A stretch of 64,000 bases of DNA from Defluviitaleaceae bacterium (GCA_009780585.1 WQZS01000001.1:1-64000); one strand, 5' to 3'; counted from the first letter of the stretch, positions 18,028 through 26,272 are shown. Notes: a model not told the origin generated them from the letters alone. Made by a program: numbers and translations.

Positions 18028-19104
18028 TTATACAAGGGCGGCTGACGAAAGGATTCCATCAATCATGTATTCGATAAAAATCCCGTATCCTTTTGTGGGG
18101 TCCTGTACGAATACATGCGTGACCGCGCCGATAATGCGCCCGTTTTGCAAGATGGGGCTGCCGCTCATACCCTGCACGATGCCGCCCGTAACGGCCAGCA
18201 AATCGGGGTCGGTAATGCGGATGACCATGCTCTTGGTTTCATCCGCGGCGAATCGGTTTACGTTTTCGATTTGGATTTCGAATTCGCGCACCTCGTCGTT
18301 TATGGCATTGGTGAGGATCGTGGCGCGGCCCGCTTGGACCTGCGCGCGTGTGGCTACGGGAACAGCCTCGGTGGGGAAGCCGGCGACCATCGACGCTTCC
18401 AAATTGCCGAAAATACCGCGGGCGTTGTTAGCCGTGACCGTCCCCATGACGCGGTTGGTTTCGACCGCGCCTTCCAGCTCGCCCGGTGCTCCGCGCGCCC
18501 CGCGCTTTACCGACGTTACGGTCGAAGGCATGATGATGCCGTTCTTTACGCTCATTATTAATTTTGTATCCACGTCCATAATGCCGTGCCCAAGCGCGCC
18601 GAACATATTCGTCGCGGGGTCGTAAAAGGTTAACGTCCCGATACCCTTCGTCGAATCGCGTACCCACGCGCCGATACGGCGGACGTTGTCGGCGGCGGAA
18701 ACGGCGGGGGAAAGCGTAACCGTCATTTCTATATTATTGCGGCGCACCAACAGGGAAAGGTCCGATTGGGATTCGGCCACCAACTTTTCCAACGCTTCCT
18801 TATCCTTAACGGGGGCGTTGTTCACCTTCAATACCAAGTCCCCCGCCAGGAGCTTGTCCTCCGACGGATTATATGTTTTGCCGTCCGGCCCATGGACGAC
18901 GCCCGTACCCAACACCATAACGCCGTCGGTATTGATGCGCACGCCGATGGTCATACCCAAGGGTACGACTTCGATTTCGGGTAGGACTTCCACCGCGGCA
19001 CGGCGCGACCCGAAGACCGGTACGGCGATATCCTTCGGACCCGCCGCAAATCCCAACGATAACGTTACGACAAGCAGGAATAATAATGTATAGGTTCGCC
19101 GCAT
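18028..19104 (-). CDS. spoIVB: SpoIVB sporulation signalling serine protease
   Basis: SpoIVB is made in the forespore and triggers cleavage of pro-sigma-K in the mother cell. The 358-residue protein has an N-terminal signal/anchor (LLFLLVVTLSLGFAAG), then a PDZ domain around residues 55-135 (GTGVVHGPDGKTYNPSE, LLAGDLVLKVNNAPV) and an S55 peptidase domain. The catalytic His lies in ALGHGIMD and the Ser in GMSGSPILQNGRIIGAVTHV, near residue 314-316. The strand ends in a YGIFIEYM motif. GGGGGTA lies before the ATG. The gene is the strongest single indicator that the organism forms endospores. Downstream on the same strand, 54 bases later, comes the GH42 gene. Confidence 0.93.
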   Translation of the reverse strand: MRRTYTLLFLLVVTLSLGFAAGPKDIAVPVFGSRRAAVEVLPEIEVVPLGMTIGVRINTDGVMVLGTGVVHGPDGKTYNPSEDKLLAGDLVLKVNNAPVKDKEALEKLVAESQSDLSLLVRRNNIEMTVTLSPAVSAADNVRRIGAWVRDSTKGIGTLTFYDPATNMFGALGHGIMDVDTKLIMSVKNGIIMPSTVTSVKRGARGAPGELEGAVETNRVMGTVTANNARGIFGNLEASMVAGFPTEAVPVATRAQVQAGRATILTNAINDEVREFEIQIENVNRFAADETKSMVIRITDPDLLAVTGGIVQGMSGSPILQNGRIIGAVTHVFVQDPTKGYGIFIEYMIDGILSSAALV

Positions 19105-19203
19105 AATAAAAATACCCCCAACATTTATGAAACCAACGTTTTAACAGCGTTATTTTCGCCTGAAAAGGGAGCGGCTATACCTGTAAAAATTCGCATGAAG
19201 TGC

Positions 19204-19209
19204 TATAAT
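19204..19209 (+). promoter_or_regulatory. -10 element ahead of the TGS-kinase gene
   Basis: TATAAT at 19204-19209 lies 20 bases before the ribosome site AAAGGGG. The -35 is weak: CTGTAA at 19181-19186, spacing 17. Confidence 0.4.
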
Positions 19210-19242
19210 ATATACAAATATGAAATAAAAAGGGGTATGTAC

Positions 19243-20904
19243 ATGTCCGATATATCCGTCAAAATCATTTCCCCGGCGGGAAGCGAAGACGCTTGTGTTC
19301 CGCGCGGCACTACCTTGTTGGAACTTTCTGCCCGATACGGGCATTTGCGGAAATACCCCATCCTGGCGGCCAAGGTCGATAACGAATTGCAAGATTTGTC
19401 GCGCAAGCTCCTCTATGACGCCACGGTCGAATTCCTGGATATCACCGACCCCAACGGCTTCCGCACCTACCAGCGCAGTTGCACGATGCTGTTGGTATAC
19501 GCCGCCAAGACCGTCCTCGGGCGCAAGACGCGCGTCGTCGTCGCCCATTCCATCAATAAAAATTATTTTTGCGAAATCCCCGGTTGCAAAATCACCGACG
19601 AGCTGCTGCGCGAAATTGAAAACGTGATGCACGAAACGGTAAAGGCCGATTATCCCATCACCAAATGCACCCTCCCGAAGGAGGAAGCCCTGCGGATCGC
19701 CGAAGACCTGGGCTTGGAGGATAAGGTACGCTTACTCAAATACCGCCACAACCTTACCGTCAGCTTTTACAACTTCGATTGGATGTATAACTACCTGTAC
19801 GGGGAAATGGCCCCCAACACGGGTGTGCTCGACCATTTTAAACTGGTCAAACGGTCCCATGGGTTTATGCTGCAATTCCCCAATATCGGGCTGGACTATT
19901 CATTCTCCGATATCGGCAAAGAAGGCAAGGTATCGCAGATATTCGCCGAAGCCGGCCAATGGGCGAAAATACTCAAAGCCGAAAACGTGGGCGCGCTCAA
20001 CGGCAAGCTGTGTACCGTCGGCAGCGGCGAAATCATCCGCATCACCGAAGCCCTGCACGAAAAGAAGATCGCCCTGCTCGCCGACCAAATCATGCAGGAA
20101 CGCCGCCCCATCGTGCTGATCGCCGGGCCGTCTTCCTCCGGTAAAACGACTTTCGCCGCGCGGTTGGGTATACAACTGATGGTAAACGGCGCGGTTCCGC
20201 ACACCATCGGCTTGGATAACTATTACTTTGACCGCGAAAATTGCCCGCGCGACGCGGACGGAAACTACGACTTCGAAACGATCGATGCCATCGACACCGC
20301 GCAAATTAATAAGGACTTGCGTGCCCTGCTCGCGGGTGAGCGGGTGCAAATCCCTACGTTTAACTTCCTGACGGGCAAGCGTGAATACAAGGGGCGTTAC
20401 CTAACGCTTTCGCCGAAGGACGTTTTAATTATGGAAGGCATCCACGGCCTTAACGAACGTGTGAGCGAAGAAGTCCCCGCATCCGACAAATTCAAGATAT
20501 TTATTTCCGCCATGACGCAAATCAACCTCGACGACCACAACCGCATCCCCACCACGGACACGCGCCTGGTACGCCGCTTGGTACGCGACTTCCAATACCG
20601 CGGCGCGAGCGCGGCCGTAACCATTGGCATGTGGCCGTCGGTCCTGCGCGGCGAAACGAAATATATCTTCCCCCATCAGGAGCAGGCCGACGCGTTCTTC
20701 AATTCCGCGCTGGTATATGAAATGTGCGTGCTCAAGCAATACGCCGAACCGCTCCTGTTCAACCTCGAACCGGACGTACCGCAATACACCGAGGCGCGGC
20801 GGCTGATCAAGTTCCTGTCGACGTTCCTGGGTATCCCCAGCGAGCATATCCCGCCGAATTCAATTTTACGCGAGTTTATCGGGGGCGGTTGCTTCTCGCA
20901 TTGA
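19243..20904 (+). CDS. TGS-domain / uridine kinase-like nucleoside kinase
   Basis: The 553-residue protein fuses a threonyl-tRNA-synthetase-like N-terminal half to a P-loop kinase. It begins with a TGS domain (about 1-65), followed by a ThrRS second-additional-domain-like region (about 70-220, including TVSFYNFDWMYNYLYGE). The C-terminal half is a uridine kinase/phosphoribulokinase-type domain: Walker A IAGPSSSGKTTFA, IGLDNYYFDREN, VLIMEGIHGLNE and RRLVRDFQYRG. This architecture is common in Clostridia and Bacteroidetes and is annotated as nucleoside kinase; the substrate is not established by sequence. ATG 19243 is chosen because AAAGGGG sits 7 bases upstream, ahead of the in-frame ATGs at 19195 and 19237. 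Its 3' end overlaps the convergent oxidoreductase gene by 39 bases. Confidence 0.85.
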   Translation: MSDISVKIISPAGSEDACVPRGTTLLELSARYGHLRKYPILAAKVDNELQDLSRKLLYDATVEFLDITDPNGFRTYQRSCTMLLVYAAKTVLGRKTRVVVAHSINKNYFCEIPGCKITDELLREIENVMHETVKADYPITKCTLPKEEALRIAEDLGLEDKVRLLKYRHNLTVSFYNFDWMYNYLYGEMAPNTGVLDHFKLVKRSHGFMLQFPNIGLDYSFSDIGKEGKVSQIFAEAGQWAKILKAENVGALNGKLCTVGSGEIIRITEALHEKKIALLADQIMQERRPIVLIAGPSSSGKTTFAARLGIQLMVNGAVPHTIGLDNYYFDRENCPRDADGNYDFETIDAIDTAQINKDLRALLAGERVQIPTFNFLTGKREYKGRYLTLSPKDVLIMEGIHGLNERVSEEVPASDKFKIFISAMTQINLDDHNRIPTTDTRLVRRLVRDFQYRGASAAVTIGMWPSVLRGETKYIFPHQEQADAFFNSALVYEMCVLKQYAEPLLFNLEPDVPQYTEARRLIKFLSTFLGIPSEHIPPNSILREFIGGGCFSH

Positions 20905-21825
20905 TCGGATAATCATTTCCTTCAATTTGACCGAATCGATTGCGTTTGCGATGTCGATTCGGTCACTTTTTTTGTTGTTTTGCAAGCAATGTTTTATATG
21001 TTTAACGACTTCCACGTAATCATCGACCTCCGTAACATCCCGGGTTTCGCGCGGTTTGCCGTTTTTCGTAACGGAAAACGCTTCGTTTGTATAATCGCCG
21101 TAAACCGCGTCGCAGCGGATGACCCCTTCCGTGCATACCAACTCGAACCCGATTTCAAACGGGCAGCACTCCGGCATGGCGGAACTGCTTTCCATCACCG
21201 CATACATTTTGTCATAAATAAGAGCGGAGGTTACAATCGATTGCGTGCCGTTATCGATCCCCGCTGCGGTTACAGCCTTGGGCATACCCGCAAGACGGAT
21301 CACATAATCCATCATGTGGTTGTGGAAATTCGTGATATTTTTATAAAGCCCCAAATCACCCCACCTTGACGACGTTTTGTTGTATGACCTTATGCTTATC
21401 AGCTTGCCGTATTCCGATTTTTCCAACAAATCCGCCGCGAGCTTGTGCGGGGCGGAAAACAGGATGAACATGTTTATGAATACATTTTTTCCGTATTTTT
21501 CCGAAGCTCGGCGTATCGCTTCCGCTTCATTGGATGAATACGTAACCGGCGTTTCGCAAAAAACGTGTTTTCCGTTTTTAAGTGCCTTGATCACCCATTC
21601 GGCATGAAGTTCCGTCGGAAGGCAAACGTCGATCAAATCAATGCTTGGGTCCTCGATGACCTCGTTAATTTTTGTTGTCGTGTGTAATTCGTATTTATCA
21701 GCGATTTGCTGTAATTTTTCCGGGTTACGCCCGAAAATTGATACGGCTTGGAACCCTTCGACGCTCCCATACCATTCCAAATGCGTTTGCCCAAACCCGG
21801 TGCCGAGGATACCTACTTTAATCAT
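20866..21825 (-). CDS. Gfo/Idh/MocA family oxidoreductase (second paralogue)
   Basis: A 319-residue NAD(P)-dependent oxidoreductase. The Rossmann motif is IKVGILGTGFGQTHLEWY; the E-K-P position reads VFCETPVTYSSNEAEA, so the usual catalytic Lys is replaced by Thr. The C-terminal domain has the pattern ITNFHNHMMDYVIRLAG in place of the usual ...HxxDxxRYL. These changes suggest an atypical or non-dehydrogenase activity within the family. The start MIKVGI at 21825 follows GGGAGGA; an in-frame ATG 33 bases upstream lacks a site. The 3' end overlaps the convergent kinase by 39 bases. A palindromic element lies about 125 bases upstream. Confidence 0.8.
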   Translation of the reverse strand: MIKVGILGTGFGQTHLEWYGSVEGFQAVSIFGRNPEKLQQIADKYELHTTTKINEVIEDPSIDLIDVCLPTELHAEWVIKALKNGKHVFCETPVTYSSNEAEAIRRASEKYGKNVFINMFILFSAPHKLAADLLEKSEYGKLISIRSYNKTSSRWGDLGLYKNITNFHNHMMDYVIRLAGMPKAVTAAGIDNGTQSIVTSALIYDKMYAVMESSSAMPECCPFEIGFELVCTEGVIRCDAVYGDYTNEAFSVTKNGKPRETRDVTEVDDYVEVVKHIKHCLQNNKKSDRIDIANAIDSVKLKEMIIRSMREATAPDKLA

Positions 21826-21949
21826 GCTTGTCCTCCCGATGCGTTTTATTTTAAGCATACCCCTCGGGAACTTGATTTGCTAAACTTTTTATGACGGGTA
21901 GTGTTTGCATGGCTAAAAAAAAGGGCTGCCTTACATGCTTTTGTTCCGT

Positions 21950-22132
21950 GGGGCGTGGGCGGGCGGATGTTCCAACGCCGCGCTGAACGCAATCGGGCGA
22001 TGAACGGCTCCGTCCGCGAAGTGGTTGCATCGGTTGGCAAGCACCCGATGCCAACCACATAACGCGCCCGTTCGCCGTTAATCGTCCGATTGCGTAGGCG
22101 CGGCTTATGGAACATCCGCCCACCCCCGCCCC
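21950..22132. repeat. Long palindromic element, copy A (~183 bp)
   Basis: The ends are inverted copies of each other: GGGGCGTGGGCGGGCGGATG on the left and the complement of GGGGCGGGGGTGGGCGGATG on the right, both continuing into TTCC. Pairing continues inward through CGCAATCGG, CGAT-AACGG and GTGGTTG-CATCGG blocks to a short central loop near 22041, so most of the element can fold into one long imperfect hairpin. A related 209-bp copy lies at 25151-25359, and the two bracket a 3-kb segment. Frames read through it have no protein homology. It resembles a MITE or large REP-like element. No transposase is present nearby. Confidence 0.8.
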
Positions 22133-22184
22133 ACTGGTGTCCGGTGTATTAGTACCCCGTTTCTTTTTTTGGAATATCCGGCTC

Positions 22185-22211
22185 AACTTGTGCCCTAGTA
22201 GGGCACAAGTT
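22185..22211. repeat. 27-base palindrome, perfect (intergenic copy)
   Basis: AACTTGTGCCCTA-G-TAGGGCACAAGTT folds into a perfect 13-bp stem around one central base. It lies 10 bases beyond the stop of the minus-strand 459-residue gene. An A-run, not a T-run, follows on the plus strand, and on the minus strand the T-run precedes the hairpin, so it is not a standard intrinsic terminator for either direction. See the other copies at 27078, 28309, 36988, 42705 and possibly 9921. Confidence 0.85.
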
Positions 22212-22221
22212 AAAAAAGCAA

Positions 22222-23601
22222 TCACTTTTCCGGCTGTGTGGGTTTTAACTTCTGCTCGATTTTATACATAGCAACGAACTTTTTTATATCCTCGAACGTA
22301 GGATTATGATAATAAAAATACCCTCTGATGCACCACATTCTTTTGTCAGGTTCGATGATTACGCGATTTTTGCAATTTTCCAACGTCCCTTTTTTTTCTT
22401 TGCATTTGTAGCACCCGCCCCAACGGGTAGCAAATGATTCGGGGAAGCGGGTTTTAAGCCATTCAAATTGTTCAGGGTGAGCTGCGTACACTTTGGGGAA
22501 AGCGACTTTAACGGACAAGTCGTAGGGTGTGCTGTGCAAAAATTCTTCCTCATGATAAGACGAACCTTTGCCAACGAGTAGCCATTCTTTGCTGCCTTTT
22601 TTGTAGAGATAGCAGTACATTTTATCTTCGCCTGTTGGTTGGAAGTCGCATTTTACAGCTTCATCGTAGAGCCAATAATAGATTTCACGAAGATGTGGAG
22701 GCTCGCCATCGGTCATGGCAAGGAAGAATGTTTCATGGGATTGGGTCGCAGGGTCTTGCACGAAGCGGTAAGAAAAATAGCGGACATGATTCGCGTTATT
22801 AGGATTTTTGTCTTTGAAGTATTCGCAAAGAACGGTAACCGCGTGTGGTATATCAGTAAATGATACGGCAAACACGGGAATTTCCGGTTCGTTGTAACCA
22901 TTGACCTGCATCCCCATGATGTTTAATTTGTTTATGAGCAACGCGGTTTTTTCTATCGGGTGGCAGAGGAGTTGCTCGTTAATGCGCTGTTTGGCATGGT
23001 CGGCAAAACGCTGTTTGTCTACATACAACACACCGTTTTTTTCGTGACCGCAGGCAACCATAGCATTAAACAATATGACAACGCGATTTTGGACAAGCCC
23101 CAACCAAGTCAAATCGCTCCAAGTTGGGAAGCCCCAATCAAAGGGCGAACCACATTCAATTTCATCATAGACGGCATATAAAAATTCTTGCAATGCCTTA
23201 AATGTACTGACAAATTCGGCGTTGGACAAGTTACCCAAATGAACGGGGTTAATAATCGTTTCATCGGGAATAAATACCATACCGGTTTTATATGCCCGCA
23301 TTGTTTTACGTGCTTCACCTTCGAACGTTTCATGGATATATTCGTGAAACGCATTTGCAAATGCAGGGTCAAATTGTTCACATGCGATGGCGTATTCGTT
23401 TAGCATAGCGAACCTATTTTTATCCCTACTGACATACCCGCTCCAACGGTTTCTGATAAAAGTATCAATTGATTTGGCGGTAGGCAATTCGTCGTTTAAT
23501 TCATCGTAATACGAACTTATAAAGCCAATGCGTTCATCAATGTATTTTTGCTTTTTCCTTCTTGCGGCAAGGTACTGTATATAATCTTCCGCGTTCTTCA
23601 T
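22222..23601 (-). CDS. Unrecognised 459-residue protein
   Basis: I do not recognise the family. The protein is soluble, without signal peptide or membrane segment. The N-terminal third is helical and charged (YLAARRKKQKYIDERIG). The middle contains aromatic-rich helices (FDWGFPTWSDLTWLGLVQNR), and the C-terminal third has a cysteine cluster C-Y-K-C followed by another Cys eleven residues on (KKGTLENCKN), then MWCIRGYFYYHNP. This could bind a metal. A GGAGG site lies 7 bases before the ATG. It begins 18 bases after the end of the frameshifted HTH-DUF6273 gene and is probably in the same transcript. Composition and the flanking palindromic elements suggest acquired DNA. Confidence 0.7.
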   Translation of the reverse strand: MKNAEDYIQYLAARRKKQKYIDERIGFISSYYDELNDELPTAKSIDTFIRNRWSGYVSRDKNRFAMLNEYAIACEQFDPAFANAFHEYIHETFEGEARKTMRAYKTGMVFIPDETIINPVHLGNLSNAEFVSTFKALQEFLYAVYDEIECGSPFDWGFPTWSDLTWLGLVQNRVVILFNAMVACGHEKNGVLYVDKQRFADHAKQRINEQLLCHPIEKTALLINKLNIMGMQVNGYNEPEIPVFAVSFTDIPHAVTVLCEYFKDKNPNNANHVRYFSYRFVQDPATQSHETFFLAMTDGEPPHLREIYYWLYDEAVKCDFQPTGEDKMYCYLYKKGSKEWLLVGKGSSYHEEEFLHSTPYDLSVKVAFPKVYAAHPEQFEWLKTRFPESFATRWGGCYKCKEKKGTLENCKNRVIIEPDKRMWCIRGYFYYHNPTFEDIKKFVAMYKIEQKLKPTQPEK

Positions 23602-23619
23602 TTATACCTCCTATTTTTG

Positions 23620-24124
23620 TTAAAGATGTATCCACAAAGCCGGGCGAACACCGCCATGCGAATCATACACATCAGAGCCGCAAATAAACAACTCACCTTT
23701 TTCGCCTACCATAACGGTGGTGTGTCTTACATGTATTCCCGGTGAACGAAGCCAATACCATCTTGCATCCCAACCTGCGTTGTATACTTTGTGATACAGG
23801 GCTTTTCGCGCGTCGTTTTATTACTCCTTCGGTGATAATCAATGCGCTGTTGCCGTCTACTTTCAACACACGCCATTGATATTTACCAAAGGGGATAATT
23901 GCCCCCTCTGTGACAATAATCGGTGATAATATAGAGTCTATCGAAGTATTTAAAAGTTTGGCAAGCAAGGGGAGTATGGACGTTTCCGGTAAGGCATGAC
24001 CGTTTTCCCATTTGCTGATGGCTTGTGCGGTGATACCCAGCTTTTCCGATAACTCATCCTGCGTAAAGCTATTGCGCTTGCGCAGGAGTAATATTTGATT
24101 TCCTATCCTAATATTATCCGGCAT
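23620..24124 (-). pseudogene. XRE-type HTH regulator with a DUF6273-like domain, frameshifted
   Basis: The frame from ATG 24124 (behind GGGGGG) encodes an XRE/Cro HTH (about residues 4-60: IGNQILLLRKRNSFTQDELS, ITAQAISKWENGHALPE) and the start of a DUF6273-like domain (FGKYQWRVLKVDGNSALIITEGVIK). Around 23815 the homology moves to another frame, which then runs ALYHKVYNAGWDARWYWLRS, PGIHVRHTTVMVGEKGELFI and GGVRPALWIHL to a stop at 23620-23622. The last block (L-R-S-P-G ... G-V-R-P-A-L-W) is the conserved DUF6273 ending. The original frame instead continues into a basic tail and stops at 23693. A single-base indel inactivating the gene is the simplest reading; recoding is less likely. Confidence 0.8.
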
Positions 24125-24276
24125 AAAACCCCCCTGTAATTTTCGCACCTTATTCTTGGGAACAAGATAATTTTAACAAGTATACAATGGCTATACCATA
24201 CCACGCAGGTTGCGATTTTTGTTGAAAACTTAACCGGTAGTTTAGTTTAATTACTACCTCTAATTATACGTTAAAA

Positions 24277-24315
24277 CGAAGCCTGCGGCTGGAAAATTAA
24301 CCGCAGGCTTGATTT
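24277..24315 (+). terminator. Intrinsic terminator-like hairpin in the 24.1-24.5 kb gap
   Basis: AAGCCTGCGG (24277-24286) pairs perfectly with CCGCAGGCTT (24299-24308), followed by GATTTTT. No plus-strand gene ends just upstream, so it may be left from a lost gene. The rest of the 24125-24565 gap contains a second small hairpin (GGTGCA-TTTT-TGCACC near 24345) and a TTGACA at 24532-24537 without a well-spaced -10. I see no gene in it. Confidence 0.55.
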
Positions 24316-24565
24316 TTGGGCGTTTATGGGTATCGTGTGAAGGTGGTGCATTTTTGCACCCGTTGGAAAAAATTATACACCCCCACCTAAACACGAAAGG
24401 TTAATCGTGTTATTGTATTGAACTCGACGTGAAAACGCCCTCTTTGACGTTGATTTTGATACAACGAAATGTTAGGATTTATCGTAGATAATTTATTAGG
24501 CTGTTTAAAAATGAAAAAAAATATCCGGGGTTTGACACAACCTCTTATATTTTCGGAGGTGTAAC

Positions 24566-25087
24566 TTGAAACGAGTGGTTTTATCTAATTGTTTCCTAGT
24601 TGCAGGTTTCCTGCTGTTCTGTTATATGCTTACGGCATCAATGGGGTCACGTATTCCAATATCCACCCATTCACCGTCACCCGGTACGACCATTACCGAG
24701 TTCGGTTACAAAAATCCAATTTACAATTACACACCGGTACTTGGACCGACCCTTGTAATCTTAGGAATAATCATAGGTTTCTTAAAGTTGCGAAAAGAAA
24801 GTATCCTGGCGGTCATCGCGCCAATCTTTAGCTTCACGCCAATTTTGCTGTTCTTATTAATGTCGATTCCTTTTATTGGCATTGCTTTTACGTATGCATT
24901 TTTTGCCAGTTTGTGGGGGCTTGGTTTTTGCTTAATTGGATTTATTTTAGGTATTATTTCCCTTTGCAAAGGGATAAAACATAAAAAACCGGAAATAATC
25001 ACTTCAATCATTGCTATATTAGCACCATTTGGGTGGATATTAAATTTGTACCTATATGTTCATTTCGGCGGTGTAATAATTATATAA
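24566..25087 (+). CDS. Four-segment membrane protein of unknown function
   Basis: The 173-residue protein begins at a TTG with a strong GGAGGTG site 7 bases upstream. It has an N-terminal hydrophobic segment (LSNCFLVAGFLLFCYMLTA), a Ser/Thr/Pro-rich outward loop (residues about 28-55) and then three more membrane segments (VLGPTLVILGIIIGFL, PILLFLLMSIPFIGIAFTYA, GFCLIGFILGIISL), with a final hydrophobic end (ILAPFGWILNLYLYVHFGG). Overall it resembles small DUF4064/DUF4190-like multipass proteins, but I cannot place it in a family. It lies between the two palindromic elements, 63 bases before copy B. Confidence 0.65.
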   Translation: MKRVVLSNCFLVAGFLLFCYMLTASMGSRIPISTHSPSPGTTITEFGYKNPIYNYTPVLGPTLVILGIIIGFLKLRKESILAVIAPIFSFTPILLFLLMSIPFIGIAFTYAFFASLWGLGFCLIGFILGIISLCKGIKHKKPEIITSIIAILAPFGWILNLYLYVHFGGVIII

Positions 25088-25150
25088 AAAATATTTCAAC
25101 CCCAACGTAAAAACGTCCCGTTTTACCCTAATTGTGTTTCCCGTCAAACA

Positions 25151-25359
25151 GGGCGACAGGGCGGGCGGATGTTCCATAAGCCGCGCCTACGCAATCGGAC
25201 GATTAACGGCGAACGGGCGCGTTACGTGGTTGGCATCGGGTGCTTGCAACCGATTGATGCGGATCCGAAGGATTCGCATGCAACCACTTCGCGCACGGAG
25301 CTGTTCATCGCCCGATTGCGTTCAGCGCGGCGTTGGAACTTCCGCCTGCCCTGCCGCCC
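25151..25359. repeat. Long palindromic element, copy B (~209 bp), with a nested hairpin
   Basis: This copy is in inverted orientation relative to copy A (21950-22132). Shared blocks include GGGCGGATGTTCCATAAG, CCGCGCCTACGCAATCGG, ACGATTAACGGCGAACGGGC and CATCGGGTGCTTG. Its outer ends (GGGCGACAGGGCGGGCGGA on the left; complement of GGGCGGCAGGGCAGGCGGA on the right) pair almost fully. Relative to copy A it has about 26 extra bases near 25255-25280 that themselves form a hairpin, TGCGGATCC-GAA-GGATTCGCA. Apparent open frames across this element (for example 25134-25688) are repeat read-through. Confidence 0.8.
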
Positions 25360-25406
25360 GGGGCAAAGTAAACATTACAACCCCGGGAAGTATTCACTTT
25401 CCGGTT

Positions 25407-25670
25407 CTATCCGACGTACGCCCAGCGTTTCAATTTCGGGAACACCGCGCGGATAGCGTTGCGGGCATCATCGTCCGTCATACCTTCCGACTTCCACCAG
25501 GGGATATTATCTTCGACGGCTTGCTCGTACGTCGATTCGTACGTAAACGCGCCGCTTGCGTAACAATGGCAGCAATAGTCGTCGTTTTGCCCGCCGTCGG
25601 CGTCCGTTCCGTGGTCTTTCGCCTCTTTAAGGGGCATGTAGCAACTTTGGCAACGCAGTTCCGTTGTCAT
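25407..25670 (-). CDS. Small putative zinc-ribbon protein
   Basis: This 87-residue protein matches the putative zinc-ribbon family of ~80-residue bacterial proteins. It shows C-Q-S-C-Y-M-P-L near the start and D-Y-C-C-H-C-Y about 22 residues later, separated by GTDADGGQND. The four-cysteine arrangement should bind one zinc. The C-terminal half is helical and acidic, with TYEQAVEDNIPWW and GMTDDDARNAIRAVFPKL. Its ribosome site (AGGAGGAA) lies inside the end of the upstream XRE-VOC gene, whose stop is only 2 bases before its ATG, so the two are translationally coupled. Function is unknown; association with transcriptional regulators is usual for the family. Confidence 0.75.
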   Translation of the reverse strand: MTTELRCQSCYMPLKEAKDHGTDADGGQNDDYCCHCYASGAFTYESTYEQAVEDNIPWWKSEGMTDDDARNAIRAVFPKLKRWAYVG

Positions 25671-25672
25671 CT

Positions 25673-26272
25673 TTATTCCTCCTTATAGTCACCCGTGATT
25701 TCGATTACGTTTTTATCCGGGTCGATCACATTGAAAAAGTAATAGTTGGAATGTGGGTGCATGATTTCCGTTACGGGGCCGATACGCAGGCTGATCACGC
25801 GTTTTTGCTCCTGCGCGAGGTCCTTGATCCACAGGTTTAACGCGAATTTGTGATCGTTGCCGTCATCGCCGCTGCGGTTGAGGTAATGCCTTTCGTTCAT
25901 GACGGACAGCCAGCATTTTTCGTCGAAGCGGAATTGCGCGAAGTGGTTGCACCCGATCATCGTTGCGCGTTTGCTTAATAATTTTTCATAGAAGTAAATA
26001 GATTTTTTGAAATCCCTTACGATCAGATACAAGCCCCATCGCAGGATGGGCTGGTTGGGTATGCGGTATTCGGGGGGTTCATCCAAAATCAATTCGTCCG
26101 TAGTGAGGTTAAACAGGCGGCATAATTGCACCACCTTATCCAAATCGGGCAAGGCTTGTCCCATCTCCCATTTGGACACGGATTGGCGCGTGACATTTAA
26201 CTTTTCCGCCAAACCGCTTTGCGAAAGGCCGTGACGTATCCGATGGAATTGTATGCGGCCGCCGATGTTCAT
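25673..26272 (-). CDS. XRE-family regulator fused to a VOC/glyoxalase-like domain
   Basis: The 199-residue protein has an XRE helix-turn-helix at residues about 4-58 (GRIQFHRIRHGLSQSGLAEK, NVTRQSVSKWEMGQALPD). After a short linker it has a VOC-fold domain from about residue 75 to the end: RWGLYLIVRDFKKSIYFYEK, FAQFRFDEKCWLSVM and FFNVIDPDKNVIEITGD. The second motif ends with the Asp-Pro-Asp-Lys-Asn turn and Glu of glyoxalase/bleomycin-resistance proteins. Such fusions probably sense a small molecule with the VOC half. The next gene is the coupled zinc-ribbon protein. CCAAC/GTTGG repeats upstream (26327-26358) are possible operators for autoregulation. Confidence 0.8.
   Translation of the reverse strand: MNIGGRIQFHRIRHGLSQSGLAEKLNVTRQSVSKWEMGQALPDLDKVVQLCRLFNLTTDELILDEPPEYRIPNQPILRWGLYLIVRDFKKSIYFYEKLLSKRATMIGCNHFAQFRFDEKCWLSVMNERHYLNRSGDDGNDHKFALNLWIKDLAQEQKRVISLRIGPVTEIMHPHSNYYFFNVIDPDKNVIEITGDYKEE

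Noticed and set aside
22185..22222. 27-base palindrome as terminator of the 459-residue gene
   Set aside because: On the minus strand the T-run comes before, not after, the hairpin; on the plus strand an A-run follows.
21846..22225. Overlapping open frames of 89 and 124 codons across palindromic copy A
   Set aside because: They read through the repeat, and the same peptide appears from copy B in another context. No ribosome site or family is seen.
25134..25688. 184-codon plus-strand frame
   Set aside because: It covers palindromic copy B and then runs antisense to the zinc-ribbon gene, which has a proper start and motif.
25935..25960. Similarity to the palindromic element (GCGAAGTGGTTGCA) inside the XRE-VOC gene
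   Set aside because: Only about 15 bases match and there is no palindrome around it; the codons fit the VOC domain.
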